Shown here one piece after another: positions 54,201-64,000 of a DNA stretch of 64,000 bases. The stretch is from contig ML976983.1 in NCBI GenBank assembly GCA_010015675.1, positions 180,015 through 244,014 on the forward strand, in the 5' to 3' direction. The position numbers and the translations under genes were made by a program. The notes below the pieces were generated by a model that ran no database searches, was not told where the DNA came from, and worked only from the letters and a program-made list of their open reading frames with translations. Numbering within the stretch: the stretch's first letter is position 1; each line of letters begins with the position of its first letter. This DNA comes from Byssothecium circinans. Taxonomy: Eukaryota > Ascomycota > Dothideomycetes > Pleosporales > Massarinaceae.

Positions 54201-55416
54201 GCGGCTGCTGATGCCAAGGCATCAAAGACTGTTGGTTTAACGCAGCATAAGATTGCCCTTGCCGAAGTGGTGATATAGGCGCCAGTGGAGTTTGTCCTTG
54301 CGGCGGGGAGGCCAACGTGGATGTCGTACTCGGAGGGTAGGGAACATACTGTGCCGCACTTGTAGGCTGGGGCGTTGGATTTGTGGCCAGCACTTGCTGC
54401 TGAGGACTCTGTGATGAACTCTGTGCCCACGCCTGGTGAGGAACGTTATTATGAGAGGGAGGTTGTGGTTGCGGTTGCTCTATTGGCATTTGCGATGGAG
54501 CTGTGACGGTGGTGACCGGAGTAGCCGGGCTAGCAGAGGCATCTGAAGGCCGGAAGCCTTGGTACGGCTGCTCCGCCGCACGCGTTGTTATTTCCTCTCC
54601 CGGTAACTCCACGGCGGAGGGCATTGGTGCGGTGACTGGCGGTTCTGACGCCGCGGGTGCAGCCGTCGACTGCCATGTCGGCGCGTTACTGACGGGTGGG
54701 GTCCATGCCTACTGTGGTAGTGCTGAAGATGGAGGAGAAACAGCCGGCGACGGAGGAGCATTGAGATTTTGAGGGGGATTCGACTGTTGCTGATTGTTCT
54801 GATCCTGGTATTGCTGTGTCTGTGGCTGTAGGTATTGAGGCCCTGGCGATTGAGGAGGCCCCAGGTACTGCTGTGGTGAAAGTGCTTGCGGCTGGTATTG
54901 CTGCGGTTGCGGGTGGTTGTATTGTTGCGGTTGCGGTTGCTGATATTGCTGTGACTGTGTCTGCTGGTATTGCTGTGGTTGTGCCTGCTGGTACTGCTGT
55001 GGTTGCGGCCAATAGTACTGGCTTTGCTGTGGATTCTGCTGCACATTTGGTATCTGCTGAGTGTACTGCGGTTGCTGGGGCACTGATGGTGGAACTTGTG
55101 GCGATTGTGCGGCACTGTATGGATACTGCGGTTGCGGTTGAAGCTGTGGTTGCGATTGTTGCTGACCAAAGTATCCACCGGCCGCAATCTGATACTGCTG
55201 AGGAGGCGACTGATACTGTGGAGTTTGCGCGTGGAGATTGGTGGTGGAACTGGCTTGAACAGACTGTTGATGAAAGTACGGCGAGAGGCTGGTTGAAGGT
55301 GAGGGATAAGGCTGAGCGGGCGCGCCAAGTCGGTAAGGGGTGTTGTCACGATTAGGTGCGATCATAGGCTTAAACTCGTCTACGAGCTTCTTCCCTGCTT
55401 TGAACAATGAATCCAT
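51212..55416 (-). CDS. Patatin-like phospholipase with C-terminal Cys/His modules; one in-frame TAG
   Basis: Exons 55416-53277, 53227-52862, 52779-52708, 52652-52230, 52177-51965, 51898-51719, 51640-51464 and 51402-51212 join in phase 1 throughout, 1,254 codons including stop. Residues 1-490 are Gln/Pro-rich (QQYQQ, PQPQQ repeats) and disordered. A patatin domain follows (about 500-745) with oxyanion loop DGGGVRG, nucleophile elbow GTSTGG and the catalytic Asp in DGALRYNNP, so lipid acyl-hydrolase activity is plausible. The last 400 residues carry repeated C-x2-C/C-x2-H pairs (CVECQLFTCEDCHDCH, CRYCARD, CHDCNMALCRNC, CRSCRSGF, CTDCFCSDC, CPDCKNHF), B-box/ZZ-like zinc modules. TAG 54711-54709 (codon 236) interrupts the Gln/Pro region. 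Translation from ATG 54624 would still give the whole catalytic and zinc part, so activity may be kept. Confidence 0.8.
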
Positions 55417-56389
55417 GGTAGCGAGTTCGGAACATTGGTAGAGAGAGGCGCTACGGACCTCCTAGGTTAGAGTTCTTATACTATTCCGGCTCGCAGCCTG
55501 GACCGTATATTTCTCAGCCGCACCTAACCCGAGTTTGCAAATACAGCCACGCAACAGGCCTCGTCCGAAAACGAGTCCAATAGGAGGAGTGGCGCCTGCA
55601 GCGTCGCTTACCCCGACCCCCAATCATGAACATTGTCAGCCTGACTCCAGAAAGATGGTGACACTCTCGTAGCTTTACAGATTTTTCCGGTCGTTCTCTG
55701 TCAGTTCATATTTCTCCAAGATTCTGATTCTGATATCTCTTCTGCACATGGCTCTTTTTGTTCTTATATTTCAGTATTGTGGAGGCATACACTAGTCTGC
55801 GTATTAGAAGTTAGTCAATTGCAGTAATTGAATAGAAATTCCAGGACTCATCTTGCTGTGCAACTGTGGAATGTTGGGTGTATGTTCGCCCCATACTACT
55901 CAGGTAGCGAGAAAGCAATCTGTATCGTATTGCCTCACTACCCGGTTGCCAGGCGATCGTCCCGCACGGTGACTCCATCTACTTCCGTTTCCAAATAGGA
56001 ACGATTTGACTGCACAATTTGACTGCAAGCTTTGAGAGAGACGATTGATCGTGATTAGGGGAAGGCACCGCTAGAAGCCGAACGGGGAGAAAACAATTGC
56101 ATCTTATTCTGATGTAGGAACAATTCTCCTCAGCCTACTTAGCAAGACGTCCCCAGCCATGATCATGCGGCCAAATTGCAGCACCCTCCAGATCCGCCTT
56201 GTCAAAGCATCGCACCATCCGTGTCCCCTACCTACTACCGCATCCAGAAGAAAACACCGGAACTCTGTAGATGACCGCTGCAGGGCAAGAAAGAAAGCGA
56301 CAAAAACAAAAGGAGGAGGGGTATGTGGGCAGAAAACAACGCAAAAAGGTAAGTAAAAAGACAGTCATACATACTTTCGGTGAGAAGGT
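55417..56389. other. Intergenic, no gene seen
   Basis: Promoter of the patatin gene and 3' flank of the RING gene. No supported element. Confidence 0.6.
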
Positions 56390-58970
56390 TCATCGTCTGA
56401 TGCTTGGCCGTCCACAGCTGGAGTAAAGAGCTCTCGAAGGAGAAGACACGCGAGGTGGTAGAAGCTGTCGCGACTTGCTGCTGCTTTTGATACCAAATTT
56501 TTCCATGTTGATGCGTTGAGATCTCCCTCGAATAGGCGAATAGCTCGAAACAATCGACGGTGCTTTTGATGTAGCATGTACGACATTAGACTGGGCAGAA
56601 CGGTCGAGCGACCGAAAGGGTACCGCCTGCCGAGAATGGAAAGGTGCCTGTCGATATTGAGCAGGACTGTCAAGCGAACTATACGTACTGTCGCGTCGAC
56701 GTTGCGAGCGTTCAGGCTCTGGTCGAGTGATGTAACCTCGGGAGTCTAGATTGCGCGCTTGATAACGGTGTTGCCGTTCCATGTAAACAGATGATTTGGG
56801 CTCGCGCCTCCAGTCGATGGGCTCGTGCCTCTCGTTCACAGGTGAATCGAAGAAAGAGAGCCCATTTAGACTGGGAGGCTCATGATATTCCGTTTCCCTC
56901 ACCTGGAACCGGCTTCCTTCGGGAAACCGATAGTCGGCGGAATGCTTCGGTCTATGATGTCGTTCAGTGATGTCGGCTCGTGCAAGCAATTGCGAGCGCG
57001 GATTGTTGCTTCCAAAATTGGGACTTACAAAGTTTTTCGGCTCGTCCACCGGTCGATGGAAGCTAGCGGGAATTGGAGTGATAGGATTGAAAGAAGTAAT
57101 TTGATCAAAGTTGCTCATAGACTGATCAACTGGATGAGACCGAAGACCATCTGGCTGACGCAAGGCTGGAGACGAAGCACCGTTGTACTGGTGCAGATGG
57201 AATGTCTGCCCGGAATTTCGATGCTCTCGCTCAACTGGCGTGTCACGCTCAACTTGCATATCCTGTGGTGCCTGCGAATTCTGATGAGCATACTGACGCT
57301 TCTCGGAAGCCTGTTGGCGAGGGTCCTGAATGCCAAAGTCTAGCCCCCTGTCCTGACCCAAGTTGTCCATGAGTTGAATGTAGGATCGGTTGGTTGGCAA
57401 AGTATGGGCAGGATTGGCGCTCAACTTGACTGGCGATTGTGATCGGAACGTGAATTCACCCCGCCGCTGATCAGGCCCCATTGCAGAGGGTGCCATAGAT
57501 TGAGACGGATCGCCAAGAGGCAACGCACCGGACATGTGATGGTCTTCTCGGGAGGCAGCATGATTGATCCGTCGGCGTTCTTGCTCACTGCTGGGTTGTG
57601 GAGATTGACTCGCTGACTCCGAGTAACCCGCATACATCGGCGCACCGGTAGCCGAGCCTTTCCTGTCAACGCGCTTGAACTTCTTTCGGACGCTGCTCGG
57701 GATGAGGTTACGCATCGACTGCATCCTGGAGACCGGCTTGGCAGGGGGAGGCATCATGTCCCGGCTCGATGGGGCTGTAGGACTGTTCTTGTTGGGCGCC
57801 GGGGACTCGAGTCTCGGTCGCTTGTGTGGGCGTTGCGCATGAGAGCTGGAAGAAGTGGATTCTCCCGGATAGCCTCCCATATGGGGAGCATACCTCTCTG
57901 TGGTCTGGCTCAGAGCAGGCTTCTGTGCCTCCATATCAGGTTCTTCGTCGATCCAATTTCCATTGTCGTCCAAAGGAAAGGAATGCGGATAGTTTGGTAG
58001 CGGCTCAAAATGCATGCCAAAGCCTAGCGAGTTGAGGCGGGCGCGCATCTGATCGTTTTGGCTAGCGCTGTTAGTATAACGTAGTGGGAGAGGGCGTCCG
58101 AGTATACTCACTCAATGACTTTCGGCAGGAGATTGAGATAGTGCCGAATTGTAGGCGACCGCTGTCTGTATCGAGCGAGTTCTCGCGAGTCCTGTTCGAG
58201 TGAACGAAGCTGCTCGCGAAGATGCTGTACCTCTTGCTCCAACGCTGTGACCTTGTCATGGCTGGTTGATGCATGGATTTGCAGGTTTTGGATGGCTTGA
58301 ATGTGCTTCTCCCGCTCCTTTTGCATCTTGTCCACCTCTTGTTGGGCTTGCTTTCGGGTGATGGTGTTCAGCTTGGCGTATCGCATCAGGGCGAGATACT
58401 GGAACTACGTACAATTAGCACCATAGGAAGCATGAACGGCGTAAATAGACGGCATACCCTCAAAGCTCCAGTCTCCGTGTCGAGCCCGTTGATCGTCTTT
58501 GGCGGCGTAACAAACCATATCCGCGGTATCGCGACGTCAAAGTCGTCCTTTCCGAAGCCGCGAAGAGCGTAAAGCTTCTGTGGGTTGTCCCCAGCTCCTT
58601 CCTCTATACAAGCCTGGCAAGGAGATTGCGGCTGCTCTCCCTCGCGATGAAAGGGCGGCCCTGCGGTGTGTTGGTCAGCTGATGGCGTGCGCGCTGCGCA
58701 TGGCTTCCACTCACCGTTGCCGTCCGCGATGTGCTTGATGCAAATGACATGAGAGCACTCGCCGACATATAGACGCGTAACGATGCGGTCCTGCGGGCTG
58801 CTCCCGTCCGACAGGCCCTGGACGGTGCGGTTGGGGCCTTTGTAGACTTCGCTGAAGGTGTCGCCGCACACGGAGCACGAGAAGATGAAGTCGAGGGGCG
58901 TGACTGTCGCGTCTTCGGGACGTGCTTGCGACTTCATGATGCCCTTGAGGGAGTTGAAGAAGGGAGGCAT
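56390..58970 (-). CDS. RING-like zinc-finger protein with coiled coil and long disordered tail
   Basis: Exons 58970-58715, 58660-58458, 58398-58112 and 58067-56390 total 2,424 nt (807 aa). Residues 32-115 hold a RING-type cluster (CSVCGDTF ... GECSHVICIKHI ... CQACIEEG) with a longer than usual insertion. Residues about 155-245 form a coiled coil (RKQAQQEVDKMQKEREKHIQ ... VQHLREQLRSLEQDSREL). The remaining 560 residues are Ser/Pro/Arg/Gln-rich and disordered, with a basic patch HKRPRLESPAP that could be a nuclear signal. RING plus coiled coil plus Ser-rich tail is the layout of Zip3/RNF212-type SUMO or ubiquitin ligases, but also of other E3s, so I do not name it. The start is the first in-frame ATG. 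Confidence 0.75.
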
Positions 58971-59374
58971 TGCGGCGGTGTTGAGGTGGGGCCTGACGCA
59001 AGTGGATGGAGGCGATTTCAAGAGGAAGTCGCGAGCCTAGTGCCAAGACATTGCAGCGGCAGGCGCAGGCGCATTCGCATGATTGAGGGGCGGGGTGGGA
59101 AGTGAATGCAAAGAGAATACCGAGATTTGGCCAAATTACGAGAGGGAAAGAAAAGGCTCTGTACGAGACGAGGCATAGGCAAACGGAAGAGTCATCACAT
59201 AGGAGAATGGGTTTGTATGCAAGAAGAGGAAGAAGCCTTCACACACAGGAAATCTTGACGGTCATATTTACAGTGCTTCTGCAGCTTCTCGGTCCTTGAA
59301 TTGGTTATTTGAAGGTTCGACACGGGTAACTGATCTTGTTAGTATTGCCATCGTTTTAACACGTAACCAAGCAC
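58971..59374. other. Spacer between RING gene and complex I gene
   Basis: 5' flank of the RING gene and 3' flank of the complex I gene. It may contain an alternative last exon of the latter near 59313-59335. No independent gene. Confidence 0.5.
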
Positions 59375-60015
59375 TTACCCAGCGCCATAACTTTGCTCCT
59401 CCAGAAGGTCATATCCCCGCTTGCCATCCGCATTCCTATGCAAGCCAATGGGCAGCGGAGGCATGCCTCCCGGACCCAGCACATCCTTAGCCAACCCGAC
59501 ATTCCTCTCAAACGCCACACTCAGACCCTGAGCACCCTCTTCCTGTGCAGCAACCAGCTGTTTCGAGCCAGCCTCGCCAATGAGTTCTTGCTTGGGGTTA
59601 GCCGCGCTGCCGACTGACAGCAGCGCAACAGCGTCGGCTTGTGTCACGGTCGAGAGCTGCGGGTACCGGCGCCGCACATCGCGCTTCCAATAGGGGTTCT
59701 CAGCAATGTCGCCGGCAGGAACGGTGACGGGTTCGTCGTAACTCATGGGATCGTTGGCACCCGGGGGTGGATTGCGGTAATGTGGATTCAAGGGCACACC
59801 GGAGGAGCGGTTGGGGTCGATGGAGAGGAAACGAGAGATGAAGGCACCAATTCCTTTGGGTTGGACTGTGTACTTCTGTATCTTTTCGTCAGTGTACATG
59901 TAGAGTTTCTTGAGGCGGCATGGAGAACTAGTTGTAGAGGGGTGATTGTTGAAGATGAATAGAGAGGGTAATTCATGCATACCACAAAGTTTGTCGCAGC
60001 GTTCTTCGCCGACAT
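59375..60015 (-). CDS. nuo-21.3: NADH:ubiquinone oxidoreductase 21.3-kDa subunit
   Basis: Exons 60015-59983 (11 codons) and 59875-59375 join in phase 0 to 177 aa. The 107-bp intron ends GATACAG. Sequence blocks KYTVQPKGIG, FLSIDPNRSSGVPLNPHYRNPPPGA, DEPVTVPAGDIAENPYWKRD, RRRYPQLSTV and ALLSVGSAANP are those of the fungal 21.3-kDa accessory subunit of mitochondrial complex I. It acts in the inner membrane as a structural part of the enzyme. There is no classical cleavable presequence in the first 20 residues. The stop codon overlaps a perfect splice donor (GG-GTAAGT). A further intron with TACTAAC branch point would replace the last residues by about 9-20 others, so the C-terminus is uncertain. 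Confidence 0.9.
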
Positions 60016-60906
60016 TGTGAGCAGTGGGATCGCGAGCGCGCGATTCAAGAGTGGAGAGGGTCAATGGCCGAGGACGGTGCTACTATTGAAGTCGTCGTGG
60101 ATGCGTGAAGCCTGGTGAGGTTCACGAGCTGCGGTGCCAAGACATTGATAGGTTAGTAAGCATGACCGTCTCAATTCCTATTGGATAGCGTGCCTCTCTC
60201 CCATCTAGCAATCATTGACGTCCTGCGTTTGCTCGATACACAGAGCCTTGGAGAGAATGCACATTCTTTGTTGTCCGTGAATCAATGAGAATGAAAGTTA
60301 GTTGGTTGAAGTGCTTTTGTATGGGCGACCACTGCCTCCACGGTTCGACCATAGTGTCCGAATCTCACGTCTACTACCTATGGTACTTATGTCCGATAAC
60401 CCATTCGTACCTCCACCACCAGACAAAAGACCGTACTACCCGCCATCAACCTCCCTAAGCACTCACCGCTTACTCAACCAGCCCCAGTATCCGTCCCGCC
60501 CCAAACTATCCGCCGCACATGACCTTCCCATTGTTCTCAATACCAATAGCCGCTGCTAGCCGCACTGGCCCGCGACATATACCCTCAGCATCCGCCCCCG
60601 AAAAACCGCACCTGACCCATCTTTCACTTCCCTTAGTTCTTATCGTGATGACGCGCTACTTTGAGAAGGCAATACAAGGCGCTGCGGGTGGACATGGGAA
60701 GTTTGCGGGTTGTTTATAAGGAAGGTGGAAGACGTAGGTAGATCTGGATGTTTTGGCTTTGTCCTTCCTAGCTTGCTGTTGGATTGTTGTTCATCGTGTT
60801 CGATTGCCAGCGTATTACTCACAACGCACTCATTCTTATCATCTGGAAGTTCAAAACCCGCGAGAAAGAGTTTCGTGTCCATGATAAATCGATAAATACA
60901 TTCATC
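60016..60906. other. Intergenic; possible short Pro-rich frame
   Basis: A plus-strand frame around 60388-60559 (MSDNPFVPPPPDKRPYY...) has a decent start but no domain. Otherwise it is the divergent promoter of the complex I subunit and the P450. Confidence 0.45.
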
Positions 60907-62633
60907 ATGGAGTTCCTCCTCAACCTCATATCCTCACCTCTCCTTCTGACAGCCTCTATCTTTGGAGCTCTGTTTCTCTATGTGCGTCTCCCCACTTCCA
61001 CCAACAATTCACAAAGTAAAATAATATCTGAGAGGAAGAGAGACTGACGGCTCCAGGTCACCGCAGTAATCATCTACCGCCTAACCCTTCACCCTCTCGC
61101 CCGCTACCCCGGACCCCCTCTGGCCCGGATCACAGACATCTACCTAACCTACTACGCCTACCGGGGCTCTCGGCATCTCTGCTACGCGCGCGCACATGAA
61201 CAATACGGCTCCTACGTCCGCATCGGCCCCAACACCTTATCAATCAACACCGCCACAGCCCTCAAAACCATCTACACCTTCCGCGCCAATGTCCGCAAAG
61301 CCGACTTCTACACCGCCTTCCCCGCAAACAAGAAAACAGTTAATGTCCACAGCAGCATCGATAAGCTGCAGCATGCGCGGAAGCGACGGGTAATGAGTCA
61401 TGCGTTCAGCGACCAGGCGATCAAGAGTCTGGAGAGGTATATTTTGGCGAATGTGAGGACGGCTTGTCGGTTATTGGAGGAGAGTACGAATGCTGGGGAA
61501 AAGGAGGGATGGGGGACGCAATGGAATGTGGCGAACTGGTGTAATTGGATGGTGTTTGACATCATGGGGGATTTGGTCTTTGGGAAGGCGTTTGGCATGT
61601 TGGAGAGTCCGGTGAATCGGTTTGCTGTGGATTTGGTGGGGAATGCGGCGCATAGACATTTGATCGTAAGTCGCTCCATGCCCTTTCTCTTGGATCCTCT
61701 TCCAGAAGTTTGTTTGAACGATGCTGACGCTGTTAGTGCGGAACGCATCTGACCATTCATAACTGGCACCTCGACAAGGTCCTCTTCCGCAAGATCGCTG
61801 CTCAGCGAGGCCAGTACATGCAATACAGCAAGTCGCAAGCCATGGAACGCACGAAAATGGGCCTGGACGTTGATCGGAAAGATTTCTTTTACCACCTCTT
61901 GAACGCAAAGGATCCCGAGACTGGCAAGGGATTCAGTATGGACGAATTGTGGGGTGAGTCGAACCTCCTCATCATTGCCGGATCGGATACGACTTCAACG
62001 GCCATGGCTGGCACTTTTTTCTACCTCGCACACAATGCTGCAGCATTGCACAAGCTCTGTAAAGAGATCCGCGAGACGTTCTCGGATGTCGAGGAGATTG
62101 CGACTGGGCCAAAATTGAGCGGTTGCTCGTACCTGCGTGCTTGTATCGACGAGACAATGCGTATGACGCCCCCAGTCGCCGGCGCACTTCCTCGACAGGT
62201 CCTCCCGGGCGGTATCGACATCGACGATCACCATATCCCAGCCGGTGTCGATGTTGGCGTCCCACACTACGCCATCCATCACAATGCCGACTACTACCCT
62301 CGGCCCTACGACTACATCCCCGACCGCTGGTTGAACGATGCTTCCGCCAATCCCCTCCACAATAAGCTCTCTGATGCACATGCTGCATTCTGTCCATTCA
62401 GTATTGGCCCTAGAGGCTGTATTGGGAAAGGTCTTGCGTATGTTGAATTGACTGTTACAATCGCGCGAGTGCTGTTCTTGTATGATTTGAGACTCGCACC
62501 TGGGACGACTCTGGGTGCTGGGAATAAGAATTTGGAGGCTGGGAGGACGAGGCCGACCGAATACCAGATTGAGGATCGGTTTGCGAGTACGAAGGATGGG
62601 CCGATATTGCAGTTCAGGACGAGAGGGTCGTAG
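60907..62633 (+). CDS. Cytochrome P450 monooxygenase, three exons
   Basis: Exons 60907-60981, 61057-61665 and 61737-62633, all phase 0, give 526 aa, the normal microsomal size. Exon 1 encodes the membrane anchor (NLISSPLLLTASIFGALFLYV). HPLARYPGPPL is the proline hinge. Helix I has AGSDTTS (309-315), the K-helix ExxR is E367-R370, and the heme loop FSIGPRGCIG has Cys456. All catalytic landmarks are intact. It would be an ER-membrane monooxygenase using electrons from P450 reductase. Sequence style fits the CYP families of fungal secondary and xenobiotic metabolism, but no cluster partners adjoin and the substrate is unknown. Confidence 0.95.
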
Positions 62634-63254
62634 AAGGTAGTCAGTAATTGAAGTCTGCTTGAGCAAAGTCATTGATGATCTTGGCTGGGGACTTGTTGAT
62701 GATCGGGGTGGTCGTTATACTGAAAGCGAGGAGAGTGGAATGGAGATGAGGTGCTTTCCAAGAATTTGGCAGCGATATGTCTGATCAAGTTGTCGGCGCA
62801 TCTGTTTTTTAGGCACGGCGCGCTTTTTCGAGCAAGGAGTCCAATTACTGAGTTGGAATTTCCATAGACTGACCAATCATTTCCATTTGGCGATACTGCT
62901 GCTCCTATTCGTGTATTTTCACGCCTTTTCTCGAGCGTAGGGATCTATCCAACGGACCTGCACGCATCACTTCGAGCTGGTTTTCACAGTCCATTTAGTC
63001 GTTGTTCATGGCAGTGTAAATCACATTGACAGCAGCTCCGGCTAAAAAACAATGGGGCAATATGTGAAAACATTCGATGCGCTAGGCTTATCGATAACAG
63101 CACGTGATACGTATTGGCATATCGATCCTGGACATTTTTACGACCGAGTTTCGTATCATTCATCTCAATAAGAGACCATTGGCTGCACTGTCCGTCATTT
63201 TCCACATTTCCACCGCTCCTTTTCTCCTGTGGCAACCGTTTTTACACCGTTATC
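62634..63254. other. Intergenic, no gene seen
   Basis: 3' flank of the P450 and promoter of the last gene. No supported feature. Confidence 0.6.
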
Positions 63255-64000
63255 ATGGCCCTGCCCCGGGTCTGCGCATCATTCGGTCACTCCCTGGTTT
63301 CCAGGGGCTGTACCAGAACAGCGTTCTTTTCCACCAGGATCGCAGCCATCGTACCGCAGAGACAGCTCAGCTCAAAACCCTGGAGATTATGGGAGACTGT
63401 TCAGGATGACGCCCCGCGCTCAGAGAAAACGCCGCAGCCGAGAACTGTTTCCGATGAAGAACGCGCCAGAAACGCACGATCAGTGATCATCAAGCGGCTA
63501 CCGAAGCGGGCCCTGCACCCACAAGTCGAAGAGCTATTCAGGAATGCTGGATTGGATATGTATGTTTGTTTCCCTGTTGATCATGCATGATGAACTTTCT
63601 TTGATTCGTCACGTGCTTTTGATATGCCCGGGCCCAGTAGAATTAATTATTGGACCGTAAGAGCTTTATCTAACAATATGGCAGCAAGTTCCTCAAGATG
63701 AGGATGAACCGCTTCAACTATTTTTCCGATGTATTGGGCTTCGCCGAACTCGCCAGCCCTGAGCAAGCTCAAGAAGCCATCTCAAAGCTCAGCAACAGCA
63801 CAGCTCTCGACAGCCAATCACCCATCTTCGTGGACAATGTCAACCCATACTTTTCGTGGGACCCCACTACTCTCGCCACGGACTTCAGTTACTGGGAATC
63901 GTATGACTCGGACGGTGTTTCCAGGGCCATGGCTCCCCTTCTCGAACAGCGTCGTGTCGCCTTCGGTGTCGTTCCTCCAGGATGGGCCCAGCTGGACCAA
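63255..64000 (+). CDS. RRM-like protein with mitochondrial targeting N-terminus (3' end outside window)
   Basis: Exon 1 63255-63559 and exon 2 from 63685 to the window edge (phase 2 junction, 125-bp intron with CTAAC and GGCAG). The N-terminal 45 residues are Arg/Ser-rich and lack acidic residues (MALPRVCASFGHSLVSRGC..., FFSTRIAAIVPQ), a probable mitochondrial presequence. After an acidic/basic linker, SVIIKRLPKRALHPQVEELF...NRFNYFSDVLGFAEL follows the RNP2...RNP1 pattern of an RNA-recognition motif. RNA binding in mitochondria is inferred. The gene is incomplete, so further domains and length are unknown. Confidence 0.65.

Noticed and set aside
1..64000. CRISPR arrays, bacterial-type operons, rRNA genes
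   Set aside because: None seen; direct repeats here are transposon copies and genes are spliced eukaryotic units.

Overview
This window is nuclear DNA of a filamentous ascomycete, most likely Pezizomycotina. The evidence is short spliceosomal introns (mostly 45-70 bp, GT...CTAAC/CTGAC...AG), fungal-specific families (DUF3433, BYS1-like secreted protein, GH5_5 cellulase, NUO-21.3 of complex I) and transposons riddled with C-to-T / G-to-A changes typical of repeat-induced point mutation (RIP). I cannot name the species.

Layout. 1-9000 is a repeat block: a stop-riddled reading frame of about 468 codons (773-2176) that looks like a 2-oxoglutarate/Fe(II) oxygenase-type protein, then a 5'-truncated Ty3/gypsy retrotransposon with one 3' LTR (2580-6462), then a nest of AT-rich pogo/Fot-type transposase relics and direct repeats (6495-8997). 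Ordinary genic DNA starts sharply near 9000: a secreted three-repeat SnoaL-like protein (9293-11281) and a four-TM protein (11928-12771). At 14218-17044 two DNA transposons abut: a near-complete 697-bp foldback MITE sits on the end of a 2.1-kb pogo-type transposon, whose long TIRs and transposase are intact except for three stop codons.

17.8-33.9 kb holds a gene with one in-frame stop, a vacuolar-type amino-acid transporter, small coiled-coil and low-complexity proteins, two broken F-box-like genes, a secreted cysteine-rich protein, a 1,414-aa five-exon DUF3433 membrane protein and an intact F-box-like gene. 34-38.6 kb is poorly interpretable but contains an unusual array of perfect hairpins separated by intron-like segments (35547-36165), and a CCACAC microsatellite with an assembly gap. 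38.6-64 kb is a normal gene run: a small three-exon protein, a BYS1-like secreted protein, a small hydrophilic protein, a type I membrane protein, an NmrA-like reductase, a GH5 endoglucanase, a patatin-like phospholipase with C-terminal Cys/His modules, a RING/coiled-coil protein, complex I subunit NUO-21.3, a cytochrome P450 and the 5' part of a mitochondrial-type RRM-like protein.

There is no obvious operon-like or secondary-metabolite cluster. The genes look like independent loci. The recurrent theme is C-to-T nonsense change: stops at plausible CAG/CAA/CGA positions occur in the transposons and also, singly, in several non-transposon reading frames (17972, 25659, 26209, 26323, 54709). All exon boundaries were inferred from splice consensus and reading-frame continuity. 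The multi-exon models below sum to whole numbers of codons.
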